Below, in pieces: positions 25,611-34,229 of a stretch of DNA of 64,000 bases. Source of the stretch: an uncultured Clostridia bacterium (GTDB lineage Bacteria > Bacillota > Clostridia > TANB77 > CAG-508). The stretch's first letter is position 1. Each line of letters begins with the position of its first letter. The translations under genes and the position numbers were made by a program. The notes beneath the pieces were generated by a model. It worked only from the letters and a program-made list of their open reading frames with translations. It ran no database searches and had not been told where the DNA came from. Where the stretch lies: assembly GCA_934133005.1 (NCBI GenBank), contig CAKPAI010000001.1, positions 310,001 to 374,000 on the forward strand, in the 5' to 3' direction.

Positions 25611-26045
25611 TTAATCTTTTAAAATATCAACAATATCAATAGGTGCAACTAAATTATTATTTTGGTTAATTACTGCTGTTCTAACATAATTTCCTCTTAA
25701 CATACTTTCCATTTGATTAACTATTTCATCATAATCAAACCATTTAACATCTAAAATTTCTTCTTTATCAAACTCAATATTTTCATTAATAAGTTTAGCA
25801 TTAAAAACAATCATTACAAATAAATCGTCTTCTAAAATTCTATTAGCAACATAGCAAACTCCGTCTAGTTTAACATCACAACCTGTTTCTTCTTTTATTT
25901 CTCTAATTGCTCCTTGCTCTAAACTCTCGTTAAAATCTAAATGTCCTGCTGGAAAATTCCATTTTTCATAACATTTTTTCTTCGCTTCTTGTACTAACAA
26001 ATATTTTCCTTCTTTTTCTATAATTCCACCTACTATTACTTTCAT
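25611..26045 (-). CDS. NUDIX hydrolase (MutT-like)
   Basis: 144 aa starting at MKVIVGGIIEKEG, with TTGGAGGAAAGC upstream; a TTG eighteen bases earlier overlaps that ribosome site and is less likely. NUDIX box: GHLDFNESLEQGAIREIKEE, then TGC. FPAGHLDF and the strand WNFPAG resemble the pyrophosphohydrolases of the MutT/NudB group. Substrate unknown. Confidence 0.85.
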   Translation of the reverse strand: MKVIVGGIIEKEGKYLLVQEAKKKCYEKWNFPAGHLDFNESLEQGAIREIKEETGCDVKLDGVCYVANRILEDDLFVMIVFNAKLINENIEFDKEEILDVKWFDYDEIVNQMESMLRGNYVRTAVINQNNNLVAPIDIVDILKD

Positions 26046-26074
26046 AATTTTGCTTTCCTCCAATTATATTTCTT

Positions 26075-26605
26075 TTAAATATCTAAATAATACTCAAGTA
26101 TTCTTCTATCTCTTAAAACAACAAATTTTGTTGCATAAACATCTTCATATTGTGAGTCTTTTAAATCATTTATGCAATTTTGTATTAATTCTAATGCCTC
26201 AATAGGCTCAACCCATAATAATTTTGCTCCTTCAACTTTTTCTTTTTGCGTCAAATTTAATTTTTGAGTATCTTCAATAACCTTTGATACAAAAATATAT
26301 GAGATTTGTTTAAAATTGTTTTTATATTTGTATTCTTCAGTAACACCTAAATATTTTATTATCTCAACTTTGCATCCTGTTTCTTCTGCAACTTCACGAT
26401 AAAAAGCATCTTTTGGATTTTCATTTTCTTCAATGCCACCTCCTGGCAATTTATATTCGTGTTTATTTGCTTTATTAAAAATTGCAATTTTTCCATCTTC
26501 TCGAATTACTATTCCTCTTGCACCTTTTCTTAATTGTGGCTTTTCCATATCACAAAATTTAAGTCCAAAGTCATTATCTGTTATTTTTGTAATTAATTTT
26601 TCCAT
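26075..26605 (-). CDS. NUDIX hydrolase
   Basis: 176 aa with AAGGAGGAG before the ATG. NUDIX box GGIEENENPKDAFYREVAEE followed by TGC, with LPGGGIEE ahead. An N-terminal extension of about 35 residues (MEKLITKITDNDFGL) precedes the core, as in ADP-ribose-type and bis-nucleotide NUDIX enzymes, but no specific subfamily can be assigned. Confidence 0.85.
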   Translation of the reverse strand: MEKLITKITDNDFGLKFCDMEKPQLRKGARGIVIREDGKIAIFNKANKHEYKLPGGGIEENENPKDAFYREVAEETGCKVEIIKYLGVTEEYKYKNNFKQISYIFVSKVIEDTQKLNLTQKEKVEGAKLLWVEPIEALELIQNCINDLKDSQYEDVYATKFVVLRDRRILEYYLDI

Positions 26606-26652
26606 TTAACTCCTCCTTAATATTATTATTTTTTAAATAATAATTTTAAACA

Positions 26653-27174
26653 TTACAAACTTCTAATATATTGGAACAATTTTTCAAATTCTTCTTTATG
26701 TATTAAAAGTCCCTCTGCTTTTTCTTCCACCATTTTTTCTAGATCCTTATATAAAACATACTTAACCTCTGATACTTCATCATCTTCAAAAGTGTATTCT
26801 TCTATTTTTTTATTACATCTTAATAAATACACATAAGCAAATTCCATATTTTTAGGATTTTTTGTGCTTTTAATCGTTGCAATATATTGTAAATCTTTTT
26901 CTTCTGCTTCAACTCCTAATTCTTCTTTTAGTTCCCTTATTGCTCCATCAATTACAATTTCTCCTGCTTTTATATGTCCTGCTCCAGATATGTCCCAGCA
27001 ATTAGGATGTGATTTCTTATTTGCACTTCTTTTTTGTAATAATAATTCATTTTTGTCATTTATAATCCAAACATGTGCTGTTCTATGAAAATCGCCTTCT
27101 TCATGTGCTTTCCCCTTTTCTTTTATTTGTCCTGTTGGATTATTATTTTCATCAAATATATCTATATATTCCAT
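26653..27174 (-). CDS. NUDIX hydrolase, IPP-isomerase-like branch
   Basis: 173 aa with AGAGGAGAGC before the ATG. It begins YIDIFDENNNPTGQIKEKG and has HRTAHVWIIND, the layout of IDI/YfcD-like NUDIX proteins. Box: GHIKAGEIVIDGAIRELKEE, then LGV. This branch has undefined pyrophosphatase activities in bacteria; true isomerase residues are not evident. First gene of the cluster. Confidence 0.85.
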   Translation of the reverse strand: MEYIDIFDENNNPTGQIKEKGKAHEEGDFHRTAHVWIINDKNELLLQKRSANKKSHPNCWDISGAGHIKAGEIVIDGAIRELKEELGVEAEEKDLQYIATIKSTKNPKNMEFAYVYLLRCNKKIEEYTFEDDEVSEVKYVLYKDLEKMVEEKAEGLLIHKEEFEKLFQYIRSL

Positions 27175-27365
27175 AAGCTCTCCTCTTTCCTTATTGCTAT
27201 TACTATATCACAAATTCCTTAATTATTCCATAGTTTACCATTAATTCTATTACTTTTCATCGTGGTAGGGGTATTTTACTGGGGTAAAGTACAAAAATAA
27301 GACCACTTATTTTCTTGTAGTCTTACTCCTATCTATATTCTATAATTTAATTTTTATTTACTTGT

Positions 27366-27379
27366 TTCGGGTTATGAGA
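27366..27379. repeat. Candidate att core, right copy (14 bp)
   Basis: Exact copy of TTCGGGTTATGAGA at 12193-12206. It lies in a 296-bp gene-free gap (27175-27470) that also holds GGTAGGGGTATTTTACTGGGGTA (from 27264), similar to 12318-12342 and to the 3' ends of some integrase genes, and a weak hairpin TAAGAC/GTCTTA near 27299-27324. Neither flank continues the tRNA, so it is not a simple att junction. Confidence 0.4.
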
Positions 27380-27470
27380 TTTCATAAAACAAATTTAAAT
27401 ACTAACATAATATCTTGAAAATATAAGAAATATGTTATAATCAAAGTTAAATTACTAAAAAAAAAGCACA

Positions 27471-28052
27471 CTAACTATTGCTTTTTCCACTTGTAGCTAT
27501 CGTATAAGCTAGTAAAACTAATATAATTTGATATAGTATTATATTTACTCCAAAATTAATTATATTCGGTATCTTTACACAAACAAATCCTAATAATCCA
27601 GCTATTGCAAAGCATAATATTCCAGAAAAAACATTATTAAGAGTAAGTCTTTTTCCTTTATTTTTATCTTTAGAAAATGGCATTATTATTCCAACTAGAA
27701 TAAATAACCATGAGCCTGCTAAAAATTTTACAATATTCCTTCCTTTATTAGTTTCCTTTTGAAAAATATTATTTGCATAATTATTACTTTGATTATTCAT
27801 ATCTTCTAAAATACTATTATATTCATCTTCTATTCTTTGGTCTTTTTTTATTTTATTTCCGTCTATACTAACTATTTTTTGAATTATTTCTATTCTTTTA
27901 TTTGCTCTATTATAATATAAAAAATTTGCATCAATAATTGGATATAATACTATAGCTAACATTATTAAAACAATAAAAATCCATGCAATAGTTTTAAATC
28001 CTTTCTTCTCATTTATTAATTTTTCAAATAATTTGCTAAACATCTCCTTCAT
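27471..28052 (-). CDS. Four-TM-helix hypothetical membrane protein
   Basis: About 193 aa, started at MKEMFSKLFEKL after GGGGATGATGAA; an ATG at 28076 lacks a ribosome site. Predicted membrane helices: TIAWIFIVLIMLAIVLYPII, FLAGSWLFILVGIIMPF, IFSGILCFAIAGLLGFVCV-like and ILYQIILVLLAYTIA. A charged, presumably extracytoplasmic, segment of about 70 residues lies between the first two. I do not recognise a family. Confidence 0.65.
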   Translation of the reverse strand: MKEMFSKLFEKLINEKKGFKTIAWIFIVLIMLAIVLYPIIDANFLYYNRANKRIEIIQKIVSIDGNKIKKDQRIEDEYNSILEDMNNQSNNYANNIFQKETNKGRNIVKFLAGSWLFILVGIIMPFSKDKNKGKRLTLNNVFSGILCFAIAGLLGFVCVKIPNIINFGVNIILYQIILVLLAYTIATSGKSNS

Positions 28053-28091
28053 TTCATCATCCCCATATTTTATCATTATCTATTACAATTA

Positions 28092-28475
28092 TTACTCTTT
28101 ATACTCCCACAACCCCAATTTTCCTTTTGTTTCTATTTGCTTATCAAATACTTCTACATTTTCTAACTTCCATCCATAATTTTCTTTAAAAGAAGAGTCT
28201 GTGTATATATCTTTATTTTCTTTTAATAAAATTTCCTTAAATTCTGTTGACATTTCTATACAATCAACTAATTTAACTTTTCCTAATATTTTTTCTGATG
28301 GTAAGTCCTCCGGAATATATTTTGATAATCTTTTCATTGCTTCTTTATCTATTCCTTTACCTGCATGTATTAGTAATTCTCCTCTATAATTAGTTTTCCA
28401 ACTTCTAAATTCAAGCCTTTTATCTCCTTGCATTATTAATGTTGCCCAAGGTTGTTTTATTGTTAATACCTTCAC
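28092..28475 (-). CDS. ASCH-domain protein
   Basis: 127 aa. It opens MKVLTIKQPWATLIMQGDKRLEFRSW, the ASCH/PUA-like RNA-binding signature (K-QPWA-I, K-E-R). It ends GLWEYKE. ASCH proteins are small RNA-binding or hydrolase proteins; the precise activity is unknown here. Its 5' end overlaps a broken ADP-ribosylglycohydrolase gene, so this start may lie in remodelled sequence. Confidence 0.8.
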   Translation of the reverse strand: MKVLTIKQPWATLIMQGDKRLEFRSWKTNYRGELLIHAGKGIDKEAMKRLSKYIPEDLPSEKILGKVKLVDCIEMSTEFKEILLKENKDIYTDSSFKENYGWKLENVEVFDKQIETKGKLGLWEYKE

Positions 28476-28605
28476 AAATTTTCTCCTTATTTATAACTTT
28501 GCTTTTTTCCCTCACACAAAATTCTAATGGCATTCCCATTGCATCTCCTACAACTAATCCAATTATTCCATTCTTCGAGTCAATTAACCTATTATTTTCT
28601 TTCAC
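28420..28605 (-). pseudogene. Truncated ADP-ribosylglycohydrolase (N-terminal remnant)
   Basis: The first 34 residues (DSKNGIIGLVVGDAMGMPLE, from residue 9) match the N-terminus of DraG/ARH-type ADP-ribosylglycohydrolases, normally about 250-300 aa. Homology stops near 28505, where the frame continues into unrelated residues over the ASCH gene and ends at 28420. The 3' part has been deleted. GTG start overlaps the TAG of the upstream gene (TAGTG). Confidence 0.65.
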
Positions 28606-29015
28606 TATATCACCACTCCATTTGTATGATCAATTTCATGCTGGATTATTTCAGCAACAAATCCTGAAAATTTTTCATGCTTTTTGTTAAAATTTATATC
28701 CAAATAGTCTACTTCAATCTCTTGGTATCTTGTACATTTTCTTTCACCAATTAGTGACAAGCAGCCTTCTTTTGTTTGATATTCGTCTTTTTTATTTGTA
28801 ATAATGGGATTTATCATTACAAAATCATATAATCCAGCAGATACACAAATTACTGCCTTGTTATAGCCTATCATATTCGCAGCAAGACCTACACATCTAT
28901 CTTTATTAGCATTAAGTGTGTCTAATAAATCATTTGCAATGAATTTATCTTTTTCTGTTACTTTTTCTGCTTTTTTTGATAAAAACATTACATCTTTTAC
29001 AATATTTCTTACCAT
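28605..29015 (-). CDS. def: Peptide deformylase-like protein
   Basis: 136 aa, started at ATG 29015 after TAAGGTGAGTTAT (an upstream GTG is possible). The three deformylase motifs are present: CVGLAANMIG (GxGLAA), KEGCLSL (EGCLS) and QHEIDH (HExxH region). The enzyme removes the N-formyl group from new proteins using Fe or Zn held by Cys and two His. It is short at the C-terminus, and lies among NUDIX/ASCH genes and not with fmt, so it is probably a second copy. Confidence 0.8.
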   Translation of the reverse strand: MVRNIVKDVMFLSKKAEKVTEKDKFIANDLLDTLNANKDRCVGLAANMIGYNKAVICVSAGLYDFVMINPIITNKKDEYQTKEGCLSLIGERKCTRYQEIEVDYLDINFNKKHEKFSGFVAEIIQHEIDHTNGVVI

Positions 29016-29079
29016 ATAACTCACCTTACCTAAAAATTATATCAAATTCAAATAATACTATAAAATTTTTAAGAACTTC

Positions 29080-29619
29080 TTACTTCATTTCATATTTTTG
29101 TAAAACATTTCCGTCAACATCTTTTAATATTATCTTATTTTCATCAATTACACTATAGCTATGTGCAGAATTACACTTTGGAAGTGAAATAGAGCCTGGA
29201 TTTGCAAAAACAAATCCTTCTTTTTCTTGAATAAATCCTTGATGAATATGACCATACATCATAACATCAAAATCATCATATGGAATATTCTCAATATTAT
29301 ATTTATGTCCATGTGTAAAGTAAAACTTCTTTCCATTTATATCCATTATTATATGGTCATTAAATTTGAACTCTGATATCATCTCATCTACTTCTGCATC
29401 ACAGTTTCCTCTAATTACTAATAATTTTTCTTTCATTTCATTTAGTATTTTAGCAACTCTCATTGGTTCATACTCTTGACTTAATTCATTTCTTGGTCCA
29501 TGATAATACAAATCACCTAATAACACTATCTTATCTGGATTTTCTTTCTCCACTATCTCTTTTATTTTTTCTGTATAATAACCTGATCCATGTATATCTG
29601 ATATAACTACTACTTTCAT
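29080..29619 (-). CDS. yfcE: YfcE/MJ0936-type metallophosphodiesterase
   Basis: 179 aa, full length, with AAAAGGAG upstream. Calcineurin-like metal motifs in order: SDIHG (res 7-11), LLGDLYYHGPR, GNCDAEVD, FTHGH and YGHIHQG, the last typical of YfcE. It hydrolyses phosphodiester or monoester bonds in vitro; cellular substrate unknown. Single gene in the leftward cluster. Confidence 0.85.
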   Translation of the reverse strand: MKVVVISDIHGSGYYTEKIKEIVEKENPDKIVLLGDLYYHGPRNELSQEYEPMRVAKILNEMKEKLLVIRGNCDAEVDEMISEFKFNDHIIMDINGKKFYFTHGHKYNIENIPYDDFDVMMYGHIHQGFIQEKEGFVFANPGSISLPKCNSAHSYSVIDENKIILKDVDGNVLQKYEMK

Positions 29620-29654
29620 ATTAAAATTTCTCCTTTTCTTAGTATTATAATATT

Positions 29655-30209
29655 TTATTTAGCTAAAATTTTAAACATATTATCAAAATACTCTAATATT
29701 TCTCTTACATATTTTTCTTCTTTTAAATTCATCTGTTCTAGTTCTTTTAATTGTTCCTTAGAGTACTTTTTTCTATCTGCTTTTTCAATTATATAATGTA
29801 CAAAAGCTTCAGAGAATACATCAGCAAATTCGTTTGATTTACAATTAATATCTTTATTTACTTCGCTCTCACCTAATAATTCTTCATATATTTCCATGAA
29901 CTTTTTCAAAAACTCTTTATAATTTTTTATTAAGAAATCATTTAATACTAATCCAAATTGTTTTAAGATAATTTCTTCCTTGCATCTTTCAAATGATTTG
30001 TTCAATAAGTACACAAAAAATTCTCCACTTTCCCTTTCATATTTTATTGTAGCTTTATTTTCATTTACCACAAACTTTATTTCAATTTCATTTTTTTCTA
30101 GTACATCAAAAAGTTCACATTCTTCCTTGATAATATTTTCTACTTTTATAATATCTTCTTTATTTATAATATATTTTTCTTCGTTACAATTCTTTATTTT
30201 TTCTTTCAT
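29655..30209 (-). CDS. Hypothetical cytoplasmic protein
   Basis: 184 aa. Highly charged, no membrane helix or cysteine motif. A segment NEFADVFSEAFVHYIIEKAD (about 126-145) is the only conserved-looking stretch. I do not recognise a family. It lies just upstream of the phosphodiesterase gene with a gap of 35 bp, so they may be co-transcribed. A bidirectional hairpin follows upstream at 30292. Confidence 0.55.
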   Translation of the reverse strand: MKEKIKNCNEEKYIINKEDIIKVENIIKEECELFDVLEKNEIEIKFVVNENKATIKYERESGEFFVYLLNKSFERCKEEIILKQFGLVLNDFLIKNYKEFLKKFMEIYEELLGESEVNKDINCKSNEFADVFSEAFVHYIIEKADRKKYSKEQLKELEQMNLKEEKYVREILEYFDNMFKILAK

Positions 30210-30291
30210 TTTCTACCTCATAAATTTCTTAATTCTCCTAAATTTTATTATCTTTCGAGCCTAAAGTCAATATTATATTTTGTACCAAAAT

Positions 30292-30339
30292 AAAGTATGA
30301 TTAATCTAGATAGTTTTTTACTAAATTTAATCATACTTT
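30292..30339. terminator. Bidirectional terminator-type hairpin
   Basis: AAAGTATGATTA pairs perfectly with TAATCATACTTT (12 bp) across a 24-nt loop. On the minus strand it serves the NUDIX gene ending at 30407. Confidence 0.6.
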
Positions 30340-30406
30340 ATCTTAATTACTTTAAATTTTTTTATAAAACTTCCATTTAATCGCCCGTCCGACTCGCCAC
30401 ATGAAT

Positions 30407-30931
30407 TTATCCTAAAATTTTTAGTGCCATTTCAAAATCTTCTTTATCAAAATTTACAGATTGTACAATTTCTTTTTCTTCATACATCTTAATAAATTTA
30501 TCAATATTAACCCACATAAATTCAGTAGCTTCACCATCTGGCAAACTAATTTCTTCATTTTTTATATCTCTTCTAAATACCCAAACATCTTTAAAATCAG
30601 ATAATCTTGCCCTATCTTTTTTTCTCTTAATTTCTTTTAAGAAATGTGCTTCTTCTCTTTTAAATGTAATTCCCAATTCTTCTTTTATCTCTCGTAGCAT
30701 TCCATCTAAACTTTTTTCTCCAGCAAGTACAGAACCACCACAACATTCCCACATGCCACCATATATCTTATTTTTAGCTCGTTTATCTAATAGAATCTCA
30801 TCATTCATATTTAAAATAATAGCAGTTACAACTATGTGATATTCTCCATCTTTAAATTGATAAACTCCTCTTTGTGCAGTTCTTCCTGTCTTATTTCTAT
30901 TTTCATCATATATATCCCAAAATTCACTCAT
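30407..30931 (-). CDS. NUDIX hydrolase, IPP-isomerase-like branch
   Basis: 174 aa. It starts SEFWDIYDENRNKTGRTAQRG, the same N-terminal pattern as 26653-27174. Box: GSVLAGEKSLDGMLREIKEE, then LGI. A related paralogue of the 26653 gene, with WECCGG in place of WDISGA. Substrate unknown. Fifth NUDIX gene within 6.6 kb. Confidence 0.85.
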   Translation of the reverse strand: MSEFWDIYDENRNKTGRTAQRGVYQFKDGEYHIVVTAIILNMNDEILLDKRAKNKIYGGMWECCGGSVLAGEKSLDGMLREIKEELGITFKREEAHFLKEIKRKKDRARLSDFKDVWVFRRDIKNEEISLPDGEATEFMWVNIDKFIKMYEEKEIVQSVNFDKEDFEMALKILG

Positions 30932-31035
30932 ATTTTTTCCATATAATACAGCTTTAACAACAAAATTTATTGAAGTTGACTATTGTTAGAACGTATCTAC
31001 TCTCCTTTTTCCCTAGTTTTCCACAATTATATCAC

Positions 31036-32247
31036 TTAATGTGTGAATTTTACAATAAAATGAATCATATCTTTATCCGTTTTCACATCTATTTTAGCAT
31101 TATTATTTTTTACAATTGCAGCAGCCATAGAAAGTCCTATTCCATACCCTCCAAGTTCTCTACTTCTAGAAGTTTCTCCTCTATAAAATCTCTCAAACAA
31201 CCTATTACATTCTGTTCCATCTAAATTTTCGTATGAATTTGATATTTCTAATACAGTATCCTTATTTTTTCTACATAAATCTACATTTATTTTTCCACCA
31301 TCAGTTACATATTTGACTGCATTATCTAGCAAAATAGTTACTAATTCATAAATTTCATCATTTTTAGCTTCTACAATTATATTATCATCTATATTCGTAT
31401 TTATTTCACTATTCTTAGACATAACTTTAAAATCATTACTAAGATTTTTTACCATATCACTAAGATTTACCTCTTGACATTTTTCCTTTTTCTTTTTTTG
31501 CTCATCCATTCTAGCTAAACTTAACAATCTTTTTATGAGCACATCCAATCTCTTTGCTTGATTTTTTATACTTTTTACCCATTCATCATCCTTTCCATTT
31601 TTCATTTCAAGCACTTCTGCATTTGCTAAGATAATTGCAACCGGCGTCTTTAATTCATGACCAGCATTTGTTACAAATTCTTTTTGCTGTTCTAAATTTG
31701 CAATAACATGCTTAATAATTCTTTTTGAAATAGCACTAAGTAACGCAAATACTATAACTAATGCCCCTCCAGCAACTTCACATGAATACAGTGCTAAAGT
31801 TTTTGCTTCTCTAATATATATAGTTGCATCAATTAGTACTATTAATCTTTCTTCTTCCTTTTGAACAACTAAATATTTATAGTTTTTATAATAAGCACTA
31901 TCTTTTCCTGACTCTTCAATTTTATTTGCAATCTCTTCCAAATTCTCATCATTAACAGCTATTATATGATCCAAATTTGAAGCTGTTATTTTTCCTTCTT
32001 CATCTATCTCAATCCAAAAATACCTAATAGAATGTTCGGTTTCTTCAGTTAATATATCTGGTCTAAAATTTTTTTGGTAACTCGGAAATTTTCCATTATT
32101 ATCTGCAATCAACTTTAATAAAAAATCTAATTGTTCATTCTTTTTTACATAACTTGATACATTTATTATAAGCAATATCCCAATTGTAACAACCGTAATT
32201 GAAAGCATTGCCATTGCCACAAGTTTTTTTTGCAATTTTTTTAGCAT
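31036..32247 (-). CDS. Two-component sensor histidine kinase
   Basis: 403 aa. N-terminal membrane helix (about 10-32, KLVAMAMLSITVVTIGIL), an extracellular sensor of about 105 residues, and a second helix near 150-172. HisKA: FVTNAGHELKTPVAIIL (the phospho-His is in GHELKTP). HATPase: LLDNAVKYV (N box), GGYGIGLSMA (G box). It phosphorylates the response regulator 10 bp upstream. Signal unknown. Part of the alarmone synthetase - regulator - kinase operon. Confidence 0.9.
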   Translation of the reverse strand: MLKKLQKKLVAMAMLSITVVTIGILLIINVSSYVKKNEQLDFLLKLIADNNGKFPSYQKNFRPDILTEETEHSIRYFWIEIDEEGKITASNLDHIIAVNDENLEEIANKIEESGKDSAYYKNYKYLVVQKEEERLIVLIDATIYIREAKTLALYSCEVAGGALVIVFALLSAISKRIIKHVIANLEQQKEFVTNAGHELKTPVAIILANAEVLEMKNGKDDEWVKSIKNQAKRLDVLIKRLLSLARMDEQKKKKEKCQEVNLSDMVKNLSNDFKVMSKNSEINTNIDDNIIVEAKNDEIYELVTILLDNAVKYVTDGGKINVDLCRKNKDTVLEISNSYENLDGTECNRLFERFYRGETSRSRELGGYGIGLSMAAAIVKNNNAKIDVKTDKDMIHFIVKFTH

Positions 32248-32256
32248 TTTTATCTC

Positions 32257-32922
32257 CTACTTTACTACTATACTTTCAAGTACATACCCATTGTTATTTA
32301 CAATTTGCACATTAGCACCTAAGGCCTCAAATTTATTTTGCAAATATGATATGTACATTGGTACTATTTTTATATTTTCATCTTTTCCCCATATACGGTT
32401 CTTTATTTCTTTTTCCCCAATTTTTTCAGACTGATTTCCCACCAAAAGTTCCATAAGTTCACTCTCCTTACTATTTAAATGAAATGATGCTTTATCAGAA
32501 TATAATTCATTTTCTTCTTTATCTAAAGTTACATTTCCTATTTTTATTTTTTTAGTTCTGTTTTCATTTTTTCTAACTAGTGCTCTTATTCTTGCAAGAA
32601 GTTCATCTTTTTCAAACGGCTTTGTTAAATAGTCGTCAGCTCCTTTATCTAATCCTTCAACTTTATCCTCTGTTTCTGCTTTTGCAGTTAGCATTAGAAT
32701 TGGAGTATTTATATTCTTTTTTCTGAGTTCTTCTACAACTTCTATTCCAGTCATTTTAGGCATCATTACATCTAATATCAATATATCAAATTTTTCATTT
32801 TCTGCTATTTTTAGAGCTTCTTCACCGTTATTTGCAATTTTTACTTCATATTCACTATACTTTAAGATTGCTCCTAATGCTCTTGTTAAATCAATTTCAT
32901 CATCTGCAATTAAAACTTTCAT
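32257..32922 (-). CDS. OmpR-type response regulator
   Basis: 221 aa. The receiver has the acidic pocket ADDEID and the phospho-acceptor in LILDVMMPKM, with T in MLTAKAE and K in TKPFEKDEL. The C-terminal winged helix includes LNSKESELMELL and a recognition helix near the end. Its ATG overlaps the TGA of the alarmone synthetase gene (ATGA), so it is translated with it. Confidence 0.9.
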   Translation of the reverse strand: MKVLIADDEIDLTRALGAILKYSEYEVKIANNGEEALKIAENEKFDILILDVMMPKMTGIEVVEELRKKNINTPILMLTAKAETEDKVEGLDKGADDYLTKPFEKDELLARIRALVRKNENRTKKIKIGNVTLDKEENELYSDKASFHLNSKESELMELLVGNQSEKIGEKEIKNRIWGKDENIKIVPMYISYLQNKFEALGANVQIVNNNGYVLESIVVK

Positions 32923-33524
32923 TGTTTTCCTCCTATCATATTTCTTATAGTTTGCATATTTAAATCTGTTGTTGCCATATCATCTGCACATCTTCTTAAT
33001 TCTTTTTCTATCAATTTTTGATTTTCTATATTTTTCTTATATTTTAATTCATGTTCTAAACTTGCCCAACAATCCATTGCAATTGTCCTAATTTGAATTT
33101 CACATCTTACTTTGTGAATTTCTCCAATTATATCTAGGTCCATCTCTAAATTTATATGATAGCTTCTATATCCATTTTGCTTTGGATTTTTTATATAATC
33201 TTTCTCATTTAATATTTTGATTCCAGAATATTTTTTTATAAGTTCTACAATCACATAAATATCATCTATATAAGAACAAATAATTCTCACTCCAACACCA
33301 TCATTTATTCTTTCTAATGCATTTTCTAGTGTCACTTCGATCCCTTTTCTTTTAAGTTTCTCTTTCATACTTTCTTCAGATTTTACTCTGCTTGTAACAT
33401 ATGCAATCGGATCTCTATATCCTTGTGCAATTCTATATCTTCTCATTATATCAATTCTTGATGTTAGCTCACATACGGCCCCTTCTAACACAACGATCGA
33501 ATCTTTATAAAATGTATTTTCCAT
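32919..33524 (-). CDS. Small alarmone synthetase (RelA/SpoT-like, RelP/RelQ class)
   Basis: 201 aa, a single (p)ppGpp synthetase domain without HD hydrolase or regulatory domains. Motifs: TSRVKSEESMKEKL (substrate grip), INDGVGVRIICSY (acidic/Arg), NGYRSYH (ATP-binding RSxH loop) and CEIQIRT. It makes (p)ppGpp from GTP or GDP. It is the first gene of an overlapping operon with a response regulator and kinase, so alarmone synthesis may be tied to that signal (inference). Confidence 0.85.
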   Translation of the reverse strand: MENTFYKDSIVVLEGAVCELTSRIDIMRRYRIAQGYRDPIAYVTSRVKSEESMKEKLKRKGIEVTLENALERINDGVGVRIICSYIDDIYVIVELIKKYSGIKILNEKDYIKNPKQNGYRSYHINLEMDLDIIGEIHKVRCEIQIRTIAMDCWASLEHELKYKKNIENQKLIEKELRRCADDMATTDLNMQTIRNMIGGKQ

Positions 33525-33630
33525 GTTAAATTTGTATAATCCTTTCTACATAAGATTGATTAAGATTATATATTTTCTTTATGTTCTTTATATGAATTTT
33601 CAACAAAAAAATAGTAACCACATTTAGTGA

Positions 33631-34215
33631 TTACTTTATTTCTGATTTTCCAAGTTCTCTATAAACTTCTCCCCAATTGTAAACTGTTTTTAAACACTTG
33701 CTTTCTGGAAGTTCAAAGCTTTCTGCTCCTTTGAAATACATTGTTTTTACGCCTATACTTGATACTTTCTTGCAATTATCTGTAGAATCATCAATCATTA
33801 CATCAATATTTTCTTCCTTGCAAACCTCAGCTTTATCTATAGCTCTATAAATATACTTATCAAATAAATCTAAACCATTCTTCTTAATTGCTTTATTTGA
33901 TACTTCTATAATTTCAGGATTCTCAATTCCTCTTGCTGTTATTACAACAAGTTCGTTACCTTCATTTTTTAACATTTGCAGAACCAACTTTGCACCAGGC
34001 ATTACATTGGATTTTTCTACAACTTCATCTATAATTTTTTCAAAGAATTCGTCACTCTGCTCTTTACTCCAAGCAAATCTTTTTTCAAACAACATTTCTC
34101 GATTGTCAATTTTACTATTCTGTTTAAGCTCTAGCATATCATACAATTCTGATAATATTCTAAACTCTTTTTCTGAATCGAATACAACGCCGTCTAAGTC
34201 AACACCTATTCTCAT
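33631..34215 (-). CDS. HAD-superfamily nucleotidase-like phosphatase
   Basis: 194 aa with GAAAGGAG upstream. HAD motif I DLDGVVFD (D6, D8), motif II VITAR, motif IV MIDDST (DD). The alpha-helical insert fits 5'(3')-deoxyribonucleotidase/YqfW-type proteins. It dephosphorylates a small nucleotide or sugar phosphate. Its stop faces the alarmone synthetase start across 106 bp. Confidence 0.8.
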   Translation of the reverse strand: MRIGVDLDGVVFDSEKEFRILSELYDMLELKQNSKIDNREMLFEKRFAWSKEQSDEFFEKIIDEVVEKSNVMPGAKLVLQMLKNEGNELVVITARGIENPEIIEVSNKAIKKNGLDLFDKYIYRAIDKAEVCKEENIDVMIDDSTDNCKKVSSIGVKTMYFKGAESFELPESKCLKTVYNWGEVYRELGKSEIK

Positions 34216-34229
34216 TATCTGCTCCTTTC

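Noticed and set aside
30378..30403. GC-rich blip (CGCCCGTCCGACTCGCCAC) suggesting a tRNA or repeat remnant
   Set aside because: Does not align with tRNA-fMet 5' half or any visible repeat; unexplained but too short to call.
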